A DNA stretch of 62,132 nt from Deltaproteobacteria bacterium HGW-Deltaproteobacteria-19 (GCA_002841865.1 PHBD01000017.1:1-62132), one strand, 5' to 3'; numbered from the stretch's first letter, positions 26,147-34,301 are shown. Translations and numbers: made by a program. Notes: generated by a model from the letters alone, not told the origin.

Positions 26147-27028
26147 TTATTCCATAGGGTTACCGTGTTGAACAAAGTCCATCATCTGTTGGACCTTTTC
26201 CGGGCTTGTGAGCCAGGGGGGTGGCTCTTTGGGGAACCAATCCCGAAGCGCCGTGAGGTCATCAGGCCAGCGCAGGGGAGACTCCACGATTGTCCCAGGT
26301 GAGGAGATGTCTTGAGCAGCCTGGAGCATGTGCCTCATGATGAGTCGATGGGTCTCGTGATCGCCCGGTCGCCCCCATATCATACCAAAGGGGAACTCTA
26401 CCGCCATGGCCCGCGGCACACCAATCTTCTCGGTTATATAGGGCATCTGTGTGAGGCAGATCGTGATCAGCCCGCTTTTTTCCATGATCCGCTGTGCCAG
26501 CCCCACGGACTGGTTGCACAGGGGTCAACCAGGTGACAGCAGAACAAGGTCTGCCTCCATTTCGATCAAGCGATCCGTCATTCGGGGAGCGGTTTCCCTT
26601 ATGAAGACGCCTGGTTTTGGCTGATAACCCATGAAGGTCAAGTGGTTGTCTGTAATGCCGCCGATCTCACCATTAGTGAGCAACTCCTCGAGGATGGCGA
26701 CGGGGAGCATGCAATTGTAATCCTGGTGGGTATGGGCATTTTCATAGTGCAGGTGGGCTGTTCGGATTTCATCCTGTTTGATCCCTCGCGGAATCTCCCG
26801 GAAGGTGGGATCACCCCAGAGCGGCTCTCGTTTCTCCCGTTCCATGTCAAAGGGCGTATCATTCCGGTGATACAATCCTCCTGAGGAAACGAGGGCCACC
26901 CGGCACTCATGCACCTTCTTTTTCAAAGGAGTCCAAGGGATTGGTTCCGTTTGTGTATCGACATAAGGCCAGACTTTAAGGGATTCAGCGAGCGTTTTCG
27001 ACATGAATTTGAAACTATTGATGGTCAT
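26147..27028 (-). CDS. GrdB/PrdB-family reductase selenoprotein (Sec at in-frame UGA)
   Basis: 293-residue protein if the TGA at 26525-26527 is read as selenocysteine (residue 168). The frame continues without a break: upstream ADLVLLSPG, then Sec, then PLCNQSVGLAQRIMEKSG. The same position is Sec in glycine/sarcosine/betaine reductase B and D-proline reductase PrdB. Other PrdB-like segments are PTFREIP, YNCMLPVAILEEL and LTFMGYQPK, then GVPRAMAVEFPFG. These enzymes reductively cleave C-N bonds of amino-acid derivatives. ATG 27028 has a perfect AGGAGGTCC. Conventional annotation would split it in two. No partner subunits (GrdA, GrdC, PrdA) are nearby, so the substrate is unknown. Confidence 0.87.
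26492..26527 (-). promoter_or_regulatory. Candidate bacterial SECIS element
   Basis: Directly after the UGA, CTGTG pairs with CACAG and CCAG with CTGG around the nine-base loop TCCGTGGGG, which contains a GU as in known SelB-binding loops. Eleven bases separate the UGA from the upper stem, as in E. coli fdhF. Two unpaired A and one C bulge lie between the stems. Confidence 0.55.
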
Positions 27029-27123
27029 TATGGACCTCCTTGATCTGTCCTCGAATCTCGTGCCATACACAGAACTGGACTTCTTCTACCTGAGGGTCCT
27101 CAACATGTTGGCATGCCTCCAAT

Positions 27124-27153
27124 CAAAATCTTGACCGGTTTGGGGGGCAGGTC
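27124..27153 (+). repeat. Short repeat B with GACCGGTTTGGGGGG core
   Basis: Direct copy of repeat A (24967). A and B bracket the PAP2 and selenoprotein genes (about 2.2 kb). Confidence 0.6.
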
Positions 27154-27169
27154 ATCGAATTTGATAATC

Positions 27170-27592
27170 CTATGTCTGACTGGCAGGAGGAGTCGAATAA
27201 TCCCGCTTATGAGCATCCTTCTTGGCCTCTGCAAGCTCCTCCATCGCCTTGAAGTCCAACAGGTACTCAACCATTCCGAGATACTTCCCGGATTTGTCCC
27301 TGACTGCCAGGAACCGATTCAATATTTTTCGGTCGGGCATAATGATCCAGAAGTTCTCTTCATCCTTCTTTCCCGTTTTCAGATTTTTGACAAATTCCTC
27401 CAACATGGGGAGGCTCTCCGGTTGATGGCAGGCACGGACATTGTTTCCCATCAGATTGGGAGGAGAGGGCCTTGATCGCTTTTCGCCCTTGTTCGCGTAC
27501 TGCAGGCGCTCTTGGTCATCCACAAAGATGAATTCCATGGGGAGTGCATCGAAGATAGCTTCCAACTGTTCTTTGCTCATGTTTTCGAACAT
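27170..27592 (-). CDS. PAS-domain protein (DUF438-type PAS)
   Basis: 140-residue cytoplasmic protein that is essentially one PAS fold. It resembles the PAS domain at the end of DUF438 proteins: FDALPMEFIFVDDQERLQYAN, then the segment NNVRACHQPESLPMLEEFV and the closing strands FLAVRDKSGKYLGMVEYLLDF. The conserved Cys-His pair in ACHQPES could bind a cofactor such as haem or a metal; that is inference. RBS GGAGGGAAAC precedes ATG 27592. It is 141 bp upstream of the selenoprotein on the same strand and may be a sensor for the same unit. Confidence 0.82.
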   Translation of the reverse strand: MFENMSKEQLEAIFDALPMEFIFVDDQERLQYANKGEKRSRPSPPNLMGNNVRACHQPESLPMLEEFVKNLKTGKKDEENFWIIMPDRKILNRFLAVRDKSGKYLGMVEYLLDFKAMEELAEAKKDAHKRDYSTPPASQT

Positions 27593-28176
27593 GTTTCCCT
27601 CCTTTTCATCTTAATCGCCCCAATAACACAAAACCCCGACTCTTTTCAGAAACGGGGTTTCCGCAATTCTTCCATGGCATCACCTTCGAAGAAAGAGTTC
27701 AAATGATTGATTAGCTCATTGAGGATGCCTTGTTCAGGATGCTTCGGAATGAATCCATTTCCTCCCCCAAAAGTCAAGGGGATGTTCTCTCGATTACGGT
27801 TGGCAAAGATGGGTGCCCGCCGAAATGACGGGAGGCTCTCTTTGATGATGCATCATTTCCTTGCAAACGTTCCGTCCTGTTCCGTTCTTGCGTGGCACCC
27901 TTCGCTGCCCGGACCTCGCAATCCGTCCCGCCTTGCAATACGCTAATAAAGAGAGAGCTTTACATCGCTTTATTTTTTGGTTATCCAAGGCAGGCTTCAA
28001 CTGCGCGAGAATCGACAAGGTGGGGCCTGTGAAGGGCCTTAATCCATAAGGAGTGATCAACCGTGCAACCGGACCTTTTGTTGAGGAACCCCCATAGCAG
28101 CAGAAATCTACCTGGGTGTTTGGTACATGGCTCGGGGGAAGGCCAGTCCAACAACGCAGAATCAAGGAGGTAATCT
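27593..28176. other. Gene-free segment of 584 bp
   Basis: No gene supported. It contains a hairpin AAACCCCG/CGGGGTTT at about 27630-27660, upstream of the PAS gene, and the 30-bp motif at 27935 that recurs at 56921. Short frames here lack RBS and family features. Confidence 0.5.
27935..27964 (+). repeat. 30-bp motif GCAATAcGCTAATAAAGAGA, copy 1
   Basis: Matches 56921-56950 at nearly all positions, ending in GCTTTACA or GCCTTTACA. Both lie in gene-free DNA upstream of plus-strand genes (DUF3795 and BKACE). Function unknown; could be an old mobile-element end or a shared regulatory site. Confidence 0.5.
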
Positions 28177-28626
28177 GTGGAACTGAGAAAAGAGTTTGCG
28201 GCTCCCTGCGGTCTATACTGCGGTGTCTGCGGCATCCGGATTGCCCATGAGAATAACGACAACAACTTCAAGGAACGTCTGGCCCCGATATACGGACTGA
28301 CGGCGGCGGATATCCGTTGCCATGGCTGCCTGTCCGATGAGCCGTTCGTTATGTGTAAGATCTGCAAAATCAAGACTTGTACTCGGGAAAAGGGGTATGA
28401 GGGTTGCCATGAATGTTCGGATTTTCCCTGCAGGCATGTCGATGAATTCCCTATCTCCGTGGGTAAGCGGGTCATCCTGCGGTCGATTCCTGCATGGCGT
28501 GATTTGAAGACGGAAGCATGGATGGAAGCGGAAGAAAAGCGCTATGAGTGCCCCCAATGCGGTTACAAACTTTTCCGGGGTGCAAAACGCTGTCGTCAAT
28601 GCAAGGAAGCGGTAGATCTCGATTAA
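28177..28626 (+). CDS. DUF3795 protein with C-terminal zinc ribbon
   Basis: 149-residue Cys-rich protein. The first part matches DUF3795 (APCGLYCGVCGIRIAHEN; CHGCLSD; CKICKIKTCTREKGYEGCHECSDFPC), a common family of unknown function in anaerobes. The end is a zinc ribbon (YECPQCGYKLFRGAKRCRQCKE; C-x2-C-x9-C-x2-C). Starts with GTG 28177 after AAGGAGGTAATCT. Located between the PAS/selenoprotein block and the CHAT gene inside cassette 2. Metal or Fe-S binding is likely from the Cys pattern; function is not known. Confidence 0.85.
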   Translation: MELRKEFAAPCGLYCGVCGIRIAHENNDNNFKERLAPIYGLTAADIRCHGCLSDEPFVMCKICKIKTCTREKGYEGCHECSDFPCRHVDEFPISVGKRVILRSIPAWRDLKTEAWMEAEEKRYECPQCGYKLFRGAKRCRQCKEAVDLD

Positions 28627-28725
28627 TGTTGATCTACCTCTGAGCATTTTCATGGTTCATCGGTCACGGATGAATCCGAACTCCGCTCCGGCGAGACAAG
28701 AAGAGCGCGAAAGGAGTAGTTCCGC

Positions 28726-31005
28726 ATGTCGGGAAGGACAAGTTGTTCATGGATTGCCGTCGTATTGGCCGCTTTCATCGTTTCAGGATGTGCCGCTGCG
28801 TTCAACAGCAAGGGGCTGAATCTGGTCGCTGAGGCGAACTATACCCAGGTCGTCCGGGAATTCGAACCCGGTAAGGAACAGTATTCCAGCCTGCCCTTTC
28901 AGGATTTGATTTATCTGTGCTCGGCATACGGCGAGCTGAAGAATTACAAGAAGCTCTTTCCCTGTCTGGATGCGGCCCAGGCCAAGGTGAACAAGGGAGA
29001 TTTCATCGCCGATACCTGGAACCATTCCGCAACGCCGTCCAGACTCAGGACAAACGCCTTGATCGAACTGGGTCAGTACGAAGACGCCGTCAAGGCAGCC
29101 GAACTCTCCAATAAAATCGTTGTTGACAACCAACTGAACCGCTTTGAGGAAGTCAAGGTGTTGGAAATCCTGGGTATTGCCTATGGCCTGGCAGGAAAGG
29201 CCGAAAAGGCCAATGCCGCCGCAGAACAACTCAAAGGGCTGTATCTGGGTTATCCCTATATGCTGGTCAAGGATGATCGCAACATCGCTCTGGCCAAAAT
29301 TTACATCATCCTGAAGAAGTACCCCGAAGCCATCGATGCCGTTTCCTACAAGTTTGAGGACTCCAACTCTTTTCTGAAAACAATCGGCGGGTGGGATGTC
29401 TTCACCAACAATAAATTGTCCTTTGAGTTCATGAAGAACAAAAGCCTCTATGAAGTGGGGCGGACTGCCGAGGCCAAGCAGGGCTATGATGCGCTGTTGA
29501 AGTATCCCTACATCCAGGACCGGGGGGAGATGCACTGGATTATCCTGTTCGACCGGGGCCGGATTGCCGAAAAAGAAGGCAACACCCGGGAGGCGATCCG
29601 GTTTTATGAAAAGGCGGTGGACGTTATCGAACAGCAGCGCTCCACCATCAATGTTGAGGCCGGGAAAATCGGATTTGTCGGGGACAAGCAGGCCGTGTAT
29701 CACAGCCTGATCGCCGGGCTTTATGCGGACAGGCAGTATGAGAAAGCCTTCGAGTACGTGGAGAGATCGAAATCCCGCGCACTGGTCGATCTCCTGGCCG
29801 GCAAGAAAGACTTCGTGGTCAAGTCAACCGGCAAGGAGGAACAGGTGCGCAATGTCCTGGCCGCCACGGCGAAATCAGAGGAGGAAATTCTCTCTTCTGA
29901 CAAGAGCGTCAACCCGTCGCAAAGCCGGAGCATTGCCGTCAAAGCGCGGCAGGATCTGCAGCGCGACGTTCCGGAGCTGGCTTCACTGGTGACGGTGGAT
30001 TCCACGCCCGTATCCGAGATTGCATCGTTTCTCTCCCCGAAAGAGTCCCTGGTCGAGTATTATTATTCCGGCAACGACATGTTCGCTTTTGTCATTACCG
30101 CCGGAAGCCTGCAAAGCATCAGGCTCAATCCCGCAGGACTGGAGGAAGAGGTTGCGGCCTTCAGGAAGTCCCTGGAAGACCCCCGCTCGCCGGCAACATT
30201 GGTGCATGCCGGGAAACTGTATCAGCGCCTGTTCAAACCGCTGGAAACGGCGTTGCAGAACCAGAATCTCGTAATCGTTTCACATGGCATTCTGCACTAC
30301 ATACCGTTCAACGCTTTGCATGACGGGAAACAATACCTGATCGACCGTTACAGGATCCGCCTGATGCCCAGTGCAAGCGCCATGAAGTATCTTAGAGAGA
30401 AAAAAGGGAAAGGAAAGGGAGGGATCCTTGCCCTGGGCAACCCCGATCTCGGCAATCCGGCTCACGACCTTGTCTTTGCCCAGAAAGAGGCGGTCGAGGT
30501 TGCGAAAATCTGGCAGAACTCCAGAGTGTTTGTGCGTAAGCAGGCCACGGAGGATGTCGTGCGCAGGTATGGCGGGGAGTACCAGTACATTCACTTTGCC
30601 ACGCACGGTCAATTTTCACCGGACAATCCGCTGCAATCGGCGCTTCTTCTCTCTCCCGACGCCGGTTCCAACGGGATGCTGACAGTGGATAAGCTTTACT
30701 CCATGCAACTGGACACCAGCCTTGTCACCCTGAGCGCCTGTGAAACGGGCCTGAGCAAGGTGGCTAACGGGGACGACCTGGTGGGGCTGACGCGCGGATT
30801 TTTCTATGCCGGAGCCGGTTCTATTGTTGCCAGCCTCTGGAAAGTGGACGACCTGGCAACGTCTCACCTGATGATCCGATTCTACCAGGAAATGCGGCAT
30901 ACGGACAAACTCAATGCCCTGCGCAAGGCCCAGATCGAAACGCGCAAGAAATATCCGCATCCCTATTACTGGTCTTCGTTCCAATTAACCGGCAGGGCCA
31001 GATAG
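28726..31005 (+). CDS. CHAT-domain (caspase-like) lipoprotein with TPR-like repeats
   Basis: 759-residue predicted outer-membrane or periplasmic lipoprotein: signal peptide with lipobox VSGC at residues 19-22. Residues about 30-340 are helical repeats of TPR type (GQYEDAVKAAELSNK; KYPEAIDAV; GNTREAIRFYEKAVDVIEQQ). The C-terminal CHAT domain has the catalytic dyad H627 in FATHGQ and C672 in LSACETG, plus AGAGSIVASLWKVDD. CHAT proteases are caspase relatives that cut partner proteins, for example gasdermins or Csx30. Lipidation is unusual for a partner protease. No substrate gene is recognised next to it; it ends cassette 2 just before tRNA fragment copy 3. Confidence 0.9.
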   Translation: MSGRTSCSWIAVVLAAFIVSGCAAAFNSKGLNLVAEANYTQVVREFEPGKEQYSSLPFQDLIYLCSAYGELKNYKKLFPCLDAAQAKVNKGDFIADTWNHSATPSRLRTNALIELGQYEDAVKAAELSNKIVVDNQLNRFEEVKVLEILGIAYGLAGKAEKANAAAEQLKGLYLGYPYMLVKDDRNIALAKIYIILKKYPEAIDAVSYKFEDSNSFLKTIGGWDVFTNNKLSFEFMKNKSLYEVGRTAEAKQGYDALLKYPYIQDRGEMHWIILFDRGRIAEKEGNTREAIRFYEKAVDVIEQQRSTINVEAGKIGFVGDKQAVYHSLIAGLYADRQYEKAFEYVERSKSRALVDLLAGKKDFVVKSTGKEEQVRNVLAATAKSEEEILSSDKSVNPSQSRSIAVKARQDLQRDVPELASLVTVDSTPVSEIASFLSPKESLVEYYYSGNDMFAFVITAGSLQSIRLNPAGLEEEVAAFRKSLEDPRSPATLVHAGKLYQRLFKPLETALQNQNLVIVSHGILHYIPFNALHDGKQYLIDRYRIRLMPSASAMKYLREKKGKGKGGILALGNPDLGNPAHDLVFAQKEAVEVAKIWQNSRVFVRKQATEDVVRRYGGEYQYIHFATHGQFSPDNPLQSALLLSPDAGSNGMLTVDKLYSMQLDTSLVTLSACETGLSKVANGDDLVGLTRGFFYAGAGSIVASLWKVDDLATSHLMIRFYQEMRHTDKLNALRKAQIETRKKYPHPYYWSSFQLTGRAR

Positions 31006-31042
31006 GGCATTGCAAACGTCAGGCAAATTCAAACTTTTTTAA

Positions 31043-31130
31043 CTACAAATCCGGATGTCGGAGGTTCGAATCCTTCCGGGTGCTCCAATTATTTCGAGGG
31101 GTTCCAGATCATGTCTGCGACCTTTTGTTC
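31043..31130 (+). repeat. tRNA-Arg 3' fragment plus decayed terminator, copy 3
   Basis: Begins at CTACAAATCCGGATGTCGG, keeps the T arm GGAGGTTCGAATCC, then diverges (CTTCCGGGTGCTCCA in place of TCCTGGGCGCGCCA). The following GAGGGGTTCCAGATC...TCTGCGACC is a damaged terminator. Boundary between cassettes 2 and 3. Confidence 0.9.
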
Positions 31131-31186
31131 TTGCGCGCTCAATTCTTCGTTGACATACAAGCATCATTTCAGCATATTGCCGTCTC

Positions 31187-32134
31187 ATGAAAGCCATTTC
31201 TTATCATCCCATCCCGTGGTGGATCCTCATCTTGTTGATGATTCTGCTTGGCCCGTGGGGGGCCGCATCTGTGGAGGCGGCGATGCCTCGTGCCATGTGG
31301 ATTTGGGAGGTCGATACCTTCCGCCTGATCGATGATGCCGCCTTCGAGAAAGAGATTCTGGACGACCTCCAGTCTCAGGGGGTCACCACCCTGTATGTCT
31401 ATGCCGACTCCTACAAAAAGCGCCTGCCCATCGTGGAGGAACCCAGGAAGCTTCAGGGCCTGATCGAACGGATGCATGGTCGCGGCTTCAAGGTTGAAGC
31501 CCTCCTGGGATCCTTCTTTCTGAACACCCCCGAGTACGTGTTGCCCGAAAAGGCCAAAGTGGCACGGGAAATGGTGCAGCGGGTGGTGGACTTCAACCTT
31601 CGAGCCCCGGTGCAGTCGCGTTTCGATGCCATCCATCTGGATATAGAGCCCTACAGCCTGGACGCCTGGAAGAAAAACAGCACCAGGGTCGCACGTCTAT
31701 TCCTGGAGCGATCCCAGGAATGGATCAACATGGCACGGAAGGCGCAGCTCGAAATCGGTGCGGCCATCCCTTTCTGGTACGACGGGCTGGAAGTGGACTG
31801 GCAAGGACGGCGGCGCCCGCTCAACGAGTTCGTACAGGATCTCTACGACTACGTAGCCCTGATGGACTACAGGACCCACGCCGAGGGTGAGGACGGCATC
31901 CTCTTCCATGCAGAGAAGGAATTGGCGTACGCGTCCAAGGTCGGGAAAGGTGTGGTTGTCGGGCTGGAAACCGGGCCGGCCGAGCTGGAGAAGCTCACTT
32001 TTCGGACTCTCGGAATTAAGGTGCTAACGAGGGAGATGGACATCGTCGAATGCACCTATCGCGAGAATCCAGCTTTCCGCGGAATTGCGATCCACCATCT
32101 GAAAGACTGGAGGAAACTCAGGGGCCTTCGCTGA
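31187..32134 (+). CDS. Exported TIM-barrel-like protein of unknown function
   Basis: 315-residue protein with a signal peptide (WWILILLMILLGPWGAASV, cleavage near VEAA). The mature part has a barrel-like alternation: MWIWEVDTF, VTTLYVYADSYKK, FKVEALLGS, FDAIHLDIEPYSL, LEIGAAIPFWYDGL, YVALMDYRTH, VVVGLETGP and FRGIAIHHLKDW. The strand HLDIEPY with an acidic end and the Met-Asp-Tyr strand are what one sees in glycoside-hydrolase (GH18-like) barrels, so a carbohydrate-active role is possible but not shown. It is the sole gene of cassette 3. ATG 31187 has a weak RBS. Confidence 0.65.
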   Translation: MKAISYHPIPWWILILLMILLGPWGAASVEAAMPRAMWIWEVDTFRLIDDAAFEKEILDDLQSQGVTTLYVYADSYKKRLPIVEEPRKLQGLIERMHGRGFKVEALLGSFFLNTPEYVLPEKAKVAREMVQRVVDFNLRAPVQSRFDAIHLDIEPYSLDAWKKNSTRVARLFLERSQEWINMARKAQLEIGAAIPFWYDGLEVDWQGRRRPLNEFVQDLYDYVALMDYRTHAEGEDGILFHAEKELAYASKVGKGVVVGLETGPAELEKLTFRTLGIKVLTREMDIVECTYRENPAFRGIAIHHLKDWRKLRGLR

Positions 32135-32230
32135 ACGACTTGCCTCCCCGCAACCGGTCGCAACCGTTTTCCTCAATATTGCCGAACATATCGGACAAAA
32201 CCGAAAACCCTGAAGCCCTACCCTCACTCA

Positions 32231-32330
32231 CTGCAAATCTGAATGTCGGACGTTCGTATCCTCCCGGGCGCGCCAATTGTTTAACGGTGTTACAGATCAC
32301 GATCTGTGATTCCTTTCCTTTTTGGCTACC
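32231..32330 (+). repeat. tRNA-Arg 3' fragment plus terminator, copy 4
   Basis: Most diverged tRNA part (CTGCAAATCTGAATGTCGG, T arm GACGTTCGTATCC) but ends CGGGCGCGCCAATTG like the tRNA and keeps a CAGATCACGATCTG hairpin with CCTTTTT. The 70 bp before it resemble those before copy 2. Boundary between cassettes 3 and 4. Confidence 0.88.
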
Positions 32331-32365
32331 CTGTTGATAACCCGTCAATACATCCAGCCAAATAA

Positions 32366-32393
32366 CCTGCCTCCCAAACCGGTCCGGCTTTTC
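32366..32393 (-). repeat. Short repeat C (inverted copy of A/B)
   Basis: The reverse complement reads GCCGGACCGGTTTGGGAGGC, matching the core of repeats A and B. Confidence 0.55.
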
Positions 32394-32434
32394 GGGGAGA
32401 AAGTCAACGTGGAACGGGCATAACTAACGCTGTT

Positions 32435-33535
32435 CTATCGAGTTAAATGATTTGCCACGATGCTTTTGTCAATGGTCAGGATAGGCTTGCCGTCCCCGGT
32501 TTTCGTGATCCCTTCCGATTGGTAAGGGTCATACTCAAAATCGGCGATAATCCGTCCAAAAACTTCCCGGAGGGCCCGCGCACCGATGCGCAGATCTTCC
32601 AGGGCGTGTGTGGCAATCCAGTCCAGGGCGTCGTCTGTAATTCGCAGCTCGATGCCCATGGAACCGAAATATTCCCGAGCGTACTGATATGGAGAATCAT
32701 CGGCCTGCAGCATGATCTGCTTCAAGTCACTCTTGCTGAGATTGTCCAGGACGGCGATGGTACTGAAGCGAGAGATAAACTGCGGGTACATCCCGTAGGT
32801 GAACAGGTCCGAAAGTTTCAGGGATTCCTTGAGGGTAAAACCGATTTTGTAACGGATGCCCCCCTGGCCGTCCATCTGCGCGGTCTCCCTGAACACCCGC
32901 TCATCACCATGCCTGGCGATCAAGGTATATACCTGCTCGTAGAGTTCCTCGAACGCGCCGCCGCAGATGAACAGCATCTTGGAAGTATCGATGTGCAGTT
33001 TCACTTTGCGCTTGCTGTCCTCATCATATAATCCCGTTTCCAGGAGAATCGATTCACCCTCGAGTAGGGTCAGAAGAGACTGCTGGATGCTGATTCCCGC
33101 CGGATTAACCTTCCCGGATATCTTGGAAGATATCTTGTCGATTTCGTCGATGCAGACGGTAGCGTTTTCAATGTATTCCTTCATTTCCTCTGCCGTGACT
33201 TTGAATCCTGTCGCTGCCATGACTTCGGACTCAAGGTTCTTGAACAGCAGGATGGTGTTGATCGCCCCCTCTTGATCCATCAACATGTTGGCGTTGGTAA
33301 TGGTCATGATTCTGAAAGGATTCAATCCTTCGTGTTCGTTGTAAAATTGCTGAATTGACTTCATGATGGTGGTCTTACCGGTGCCGCTGTTGCCAATCAG
33401 CAGCACGTTTCCCGACCGGAGGCCTTGAATATGCTTATAAACTGCCACGGAGATCTTCCTGATCACGTCTTCCTGGCCCAGTACCTTGCCGGATAAATAC
33501 TGAAAAATATCAACGGGCAAATATTTCTTTGTCAT
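32435..33535 (-). CDS. ClpX-like AAA+ ATPase without zinc-binding domain
   Basis: 366-residue AAA+ protein. After a short N-terminus (PVDIFQYLSGKVLGQEDVIRKI) comes Walker A GNSGTGKTT (residues 48-56), Walker B TVCIDEIDKI (Asp130, Glu131), a ClpX-like MFICGGAFEEL strand (sensor-1 region) and the C-terminal small domain with sensor-2 LRIGARALREVFGRII. It lacks the Cys4 zinc domain of ClpX, and the pore loop GYVG is not seen at the expected place (GFKVTAEEM instead). The IGF tripeptide used to dock ClpP is not obvious. So it is a ClpX relative, not the housekeeping ClpX. Translated from a start inside the end of the small upstream gene. Confidence 0.85.
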   Translation of the reverse strand: MTKKYLPVDIFQYLSGKVLGQEDVIRKISVAVYKHIQGLRSGNVLLIGNSGTGKTTIMKSIQQFYNEHEGLNPFRIMTITNANMLMDQEGAINTILLFKNLESEVMAATGFKVTAEEMKEYIENATVCIDEIDKISSKISGKVNPAGISIQQSLLTLLEGESILLETGLYDEDSKRKVKLHIDTSKMLFICGGAFEELYEQVYTLIARHGDERVFRETAQMDGQGGIRYKIGFTLKESLKLSDLFTYGMYPQFISRFSTIAVLDNLSKSDLKQIMLQADDSPYQYAREYFGSMGIELRITDDALDWIATHALEDLRIGARALREVFGRIIADFEYDPYQSEGITKTGDGKPILTIDKSIVANHLTR

Positions 33536-33785
33536 AAAAGTTTTCCTTTGCTGATCTTGATTGATGGGACTCTGCTTTCATGGCGAAAGCTATAAGCAAA
33601 TAATTCTCATGTGTCAATTCACACCCGCCCGGCAGGTTACCGGTGATCATGTTCGCGCGCGGGGCGACATAATCGAGATGAAGAAAGATGCTGCCGCCCG
33701 GGGCGATGGTCAGGATGTCTCTCCTGCTTGGCGCTTTGATCTCTTGTTCCTCTTTTGCCCAATATTTCGGAATCTTCACGGACAT
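33510..33785 (-). CDS. Small protein coupled to ClpX-like ATPase
   Basis: 91-residue protein, no family recognised. ATG 33785 follows GGAGGGTG; the open frame extends to 33944, but no RBS is seen there. It overlaps the ATPase start by 26 bp, so the two are probably translated together. Sequence features: charged N-terminus (KIPKYWAKEEQEIKAPSRR), a beta-like middle (SIFLHLDYVAPRANMITG) and a helical end with HENYLLIAFAMKAE. It could be an adaptor or substrate of the ATPase; that is a guess from position. Confidence 0.55.
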   Translation of the reverse strand: MSVKIPKYWAKEEQEIKAPSRRDILTIAPGGSIFLHLDYVAPRANMITGNLPGGCELTHENYLLIAFAMKAESHQSRSAKENFYDKEIFAR

Positions 33786-34122
33786 CACCCTCCGCAAACG
33801 ATTACTGAGAAGAACTTCCCTTTTCGTGCAGGGAGTATACGAGGGAGGGTTTTTCGAGTCAATGGCGACCTGCTCCTCCCAAAAGCGGTTCCGTTCTCCG
33901 GGAAAAATCAGTCCGGGACTCACCAACCCCTTCTTCCAGCCCATCGGATAAACACCAGTGGGATAACCGTCATCTTTCCTACAACAGATCCCCCAAAGTT
34001 CTGTGAGGCATCCCGTCAGTCTTTTGCCTGCAATTTAAGACCGACACGGATTGTGAAAATTCAGGGCCTGCCTTACCCTACAATCGAACCAGGGAAAAAG
34101 GATGAAAGGAGGTGCCCAAATC

Positions 34123-34275
34123 ATGATGACAGGAACCGGGATGGTCGGTGTGAGGATCAGCGGACGGGTGGAGTTCAACCCGCTGAAGAACATACTTGGA
34201 AGAACCACCATTCCCTGCCTGCCCCATGTTGCCGGCAGGGAAGTCGTCAGGAAGGCACCTTATAAGGCCATCTGA
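34123..34275 (+). CDS. Tiny basic ORF 1 of a trio
   Basis: 50-codon frame with a strong RBS (GAAAGGAGGTG, 7 bases before ATGATG). The product is basic, with GMVGVRISGRVEFNP and GRTTIPCLPHVAG. It is not recognised. Two further tiny ORFs follow at 34302 and 34440, each with its own good RBS, which supports translation of the set. Confidence 0.5.
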   Translation: MMTGTGMVGVRISGRVEFNPLKNILGRTTIPCLPHVAGREVVRKAPYKAI

Positions 34276-34301
34276 AGACGTATCGCAAAGAGGGGGGCAT
34301 C

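Noticed and set aside
23788-27028. Creatinase plus sarcosine reductase as a creatine pathway
   Set aside because: The M24 protein keeps all five metal ligands, unlike creatinase, and the two genes are on opposite strands with a phosphatase between.
27707-28165. Short frames between the PAS and DUF3795 genes
   Set aside because: No RBS and no recognisable fold; overlap a repeated non-coding motif.
32118-32348. Minus-strand frame over tRNA fragment copy 4
   Set aside because: Same antisense-tRNA artefact, with no RBS.
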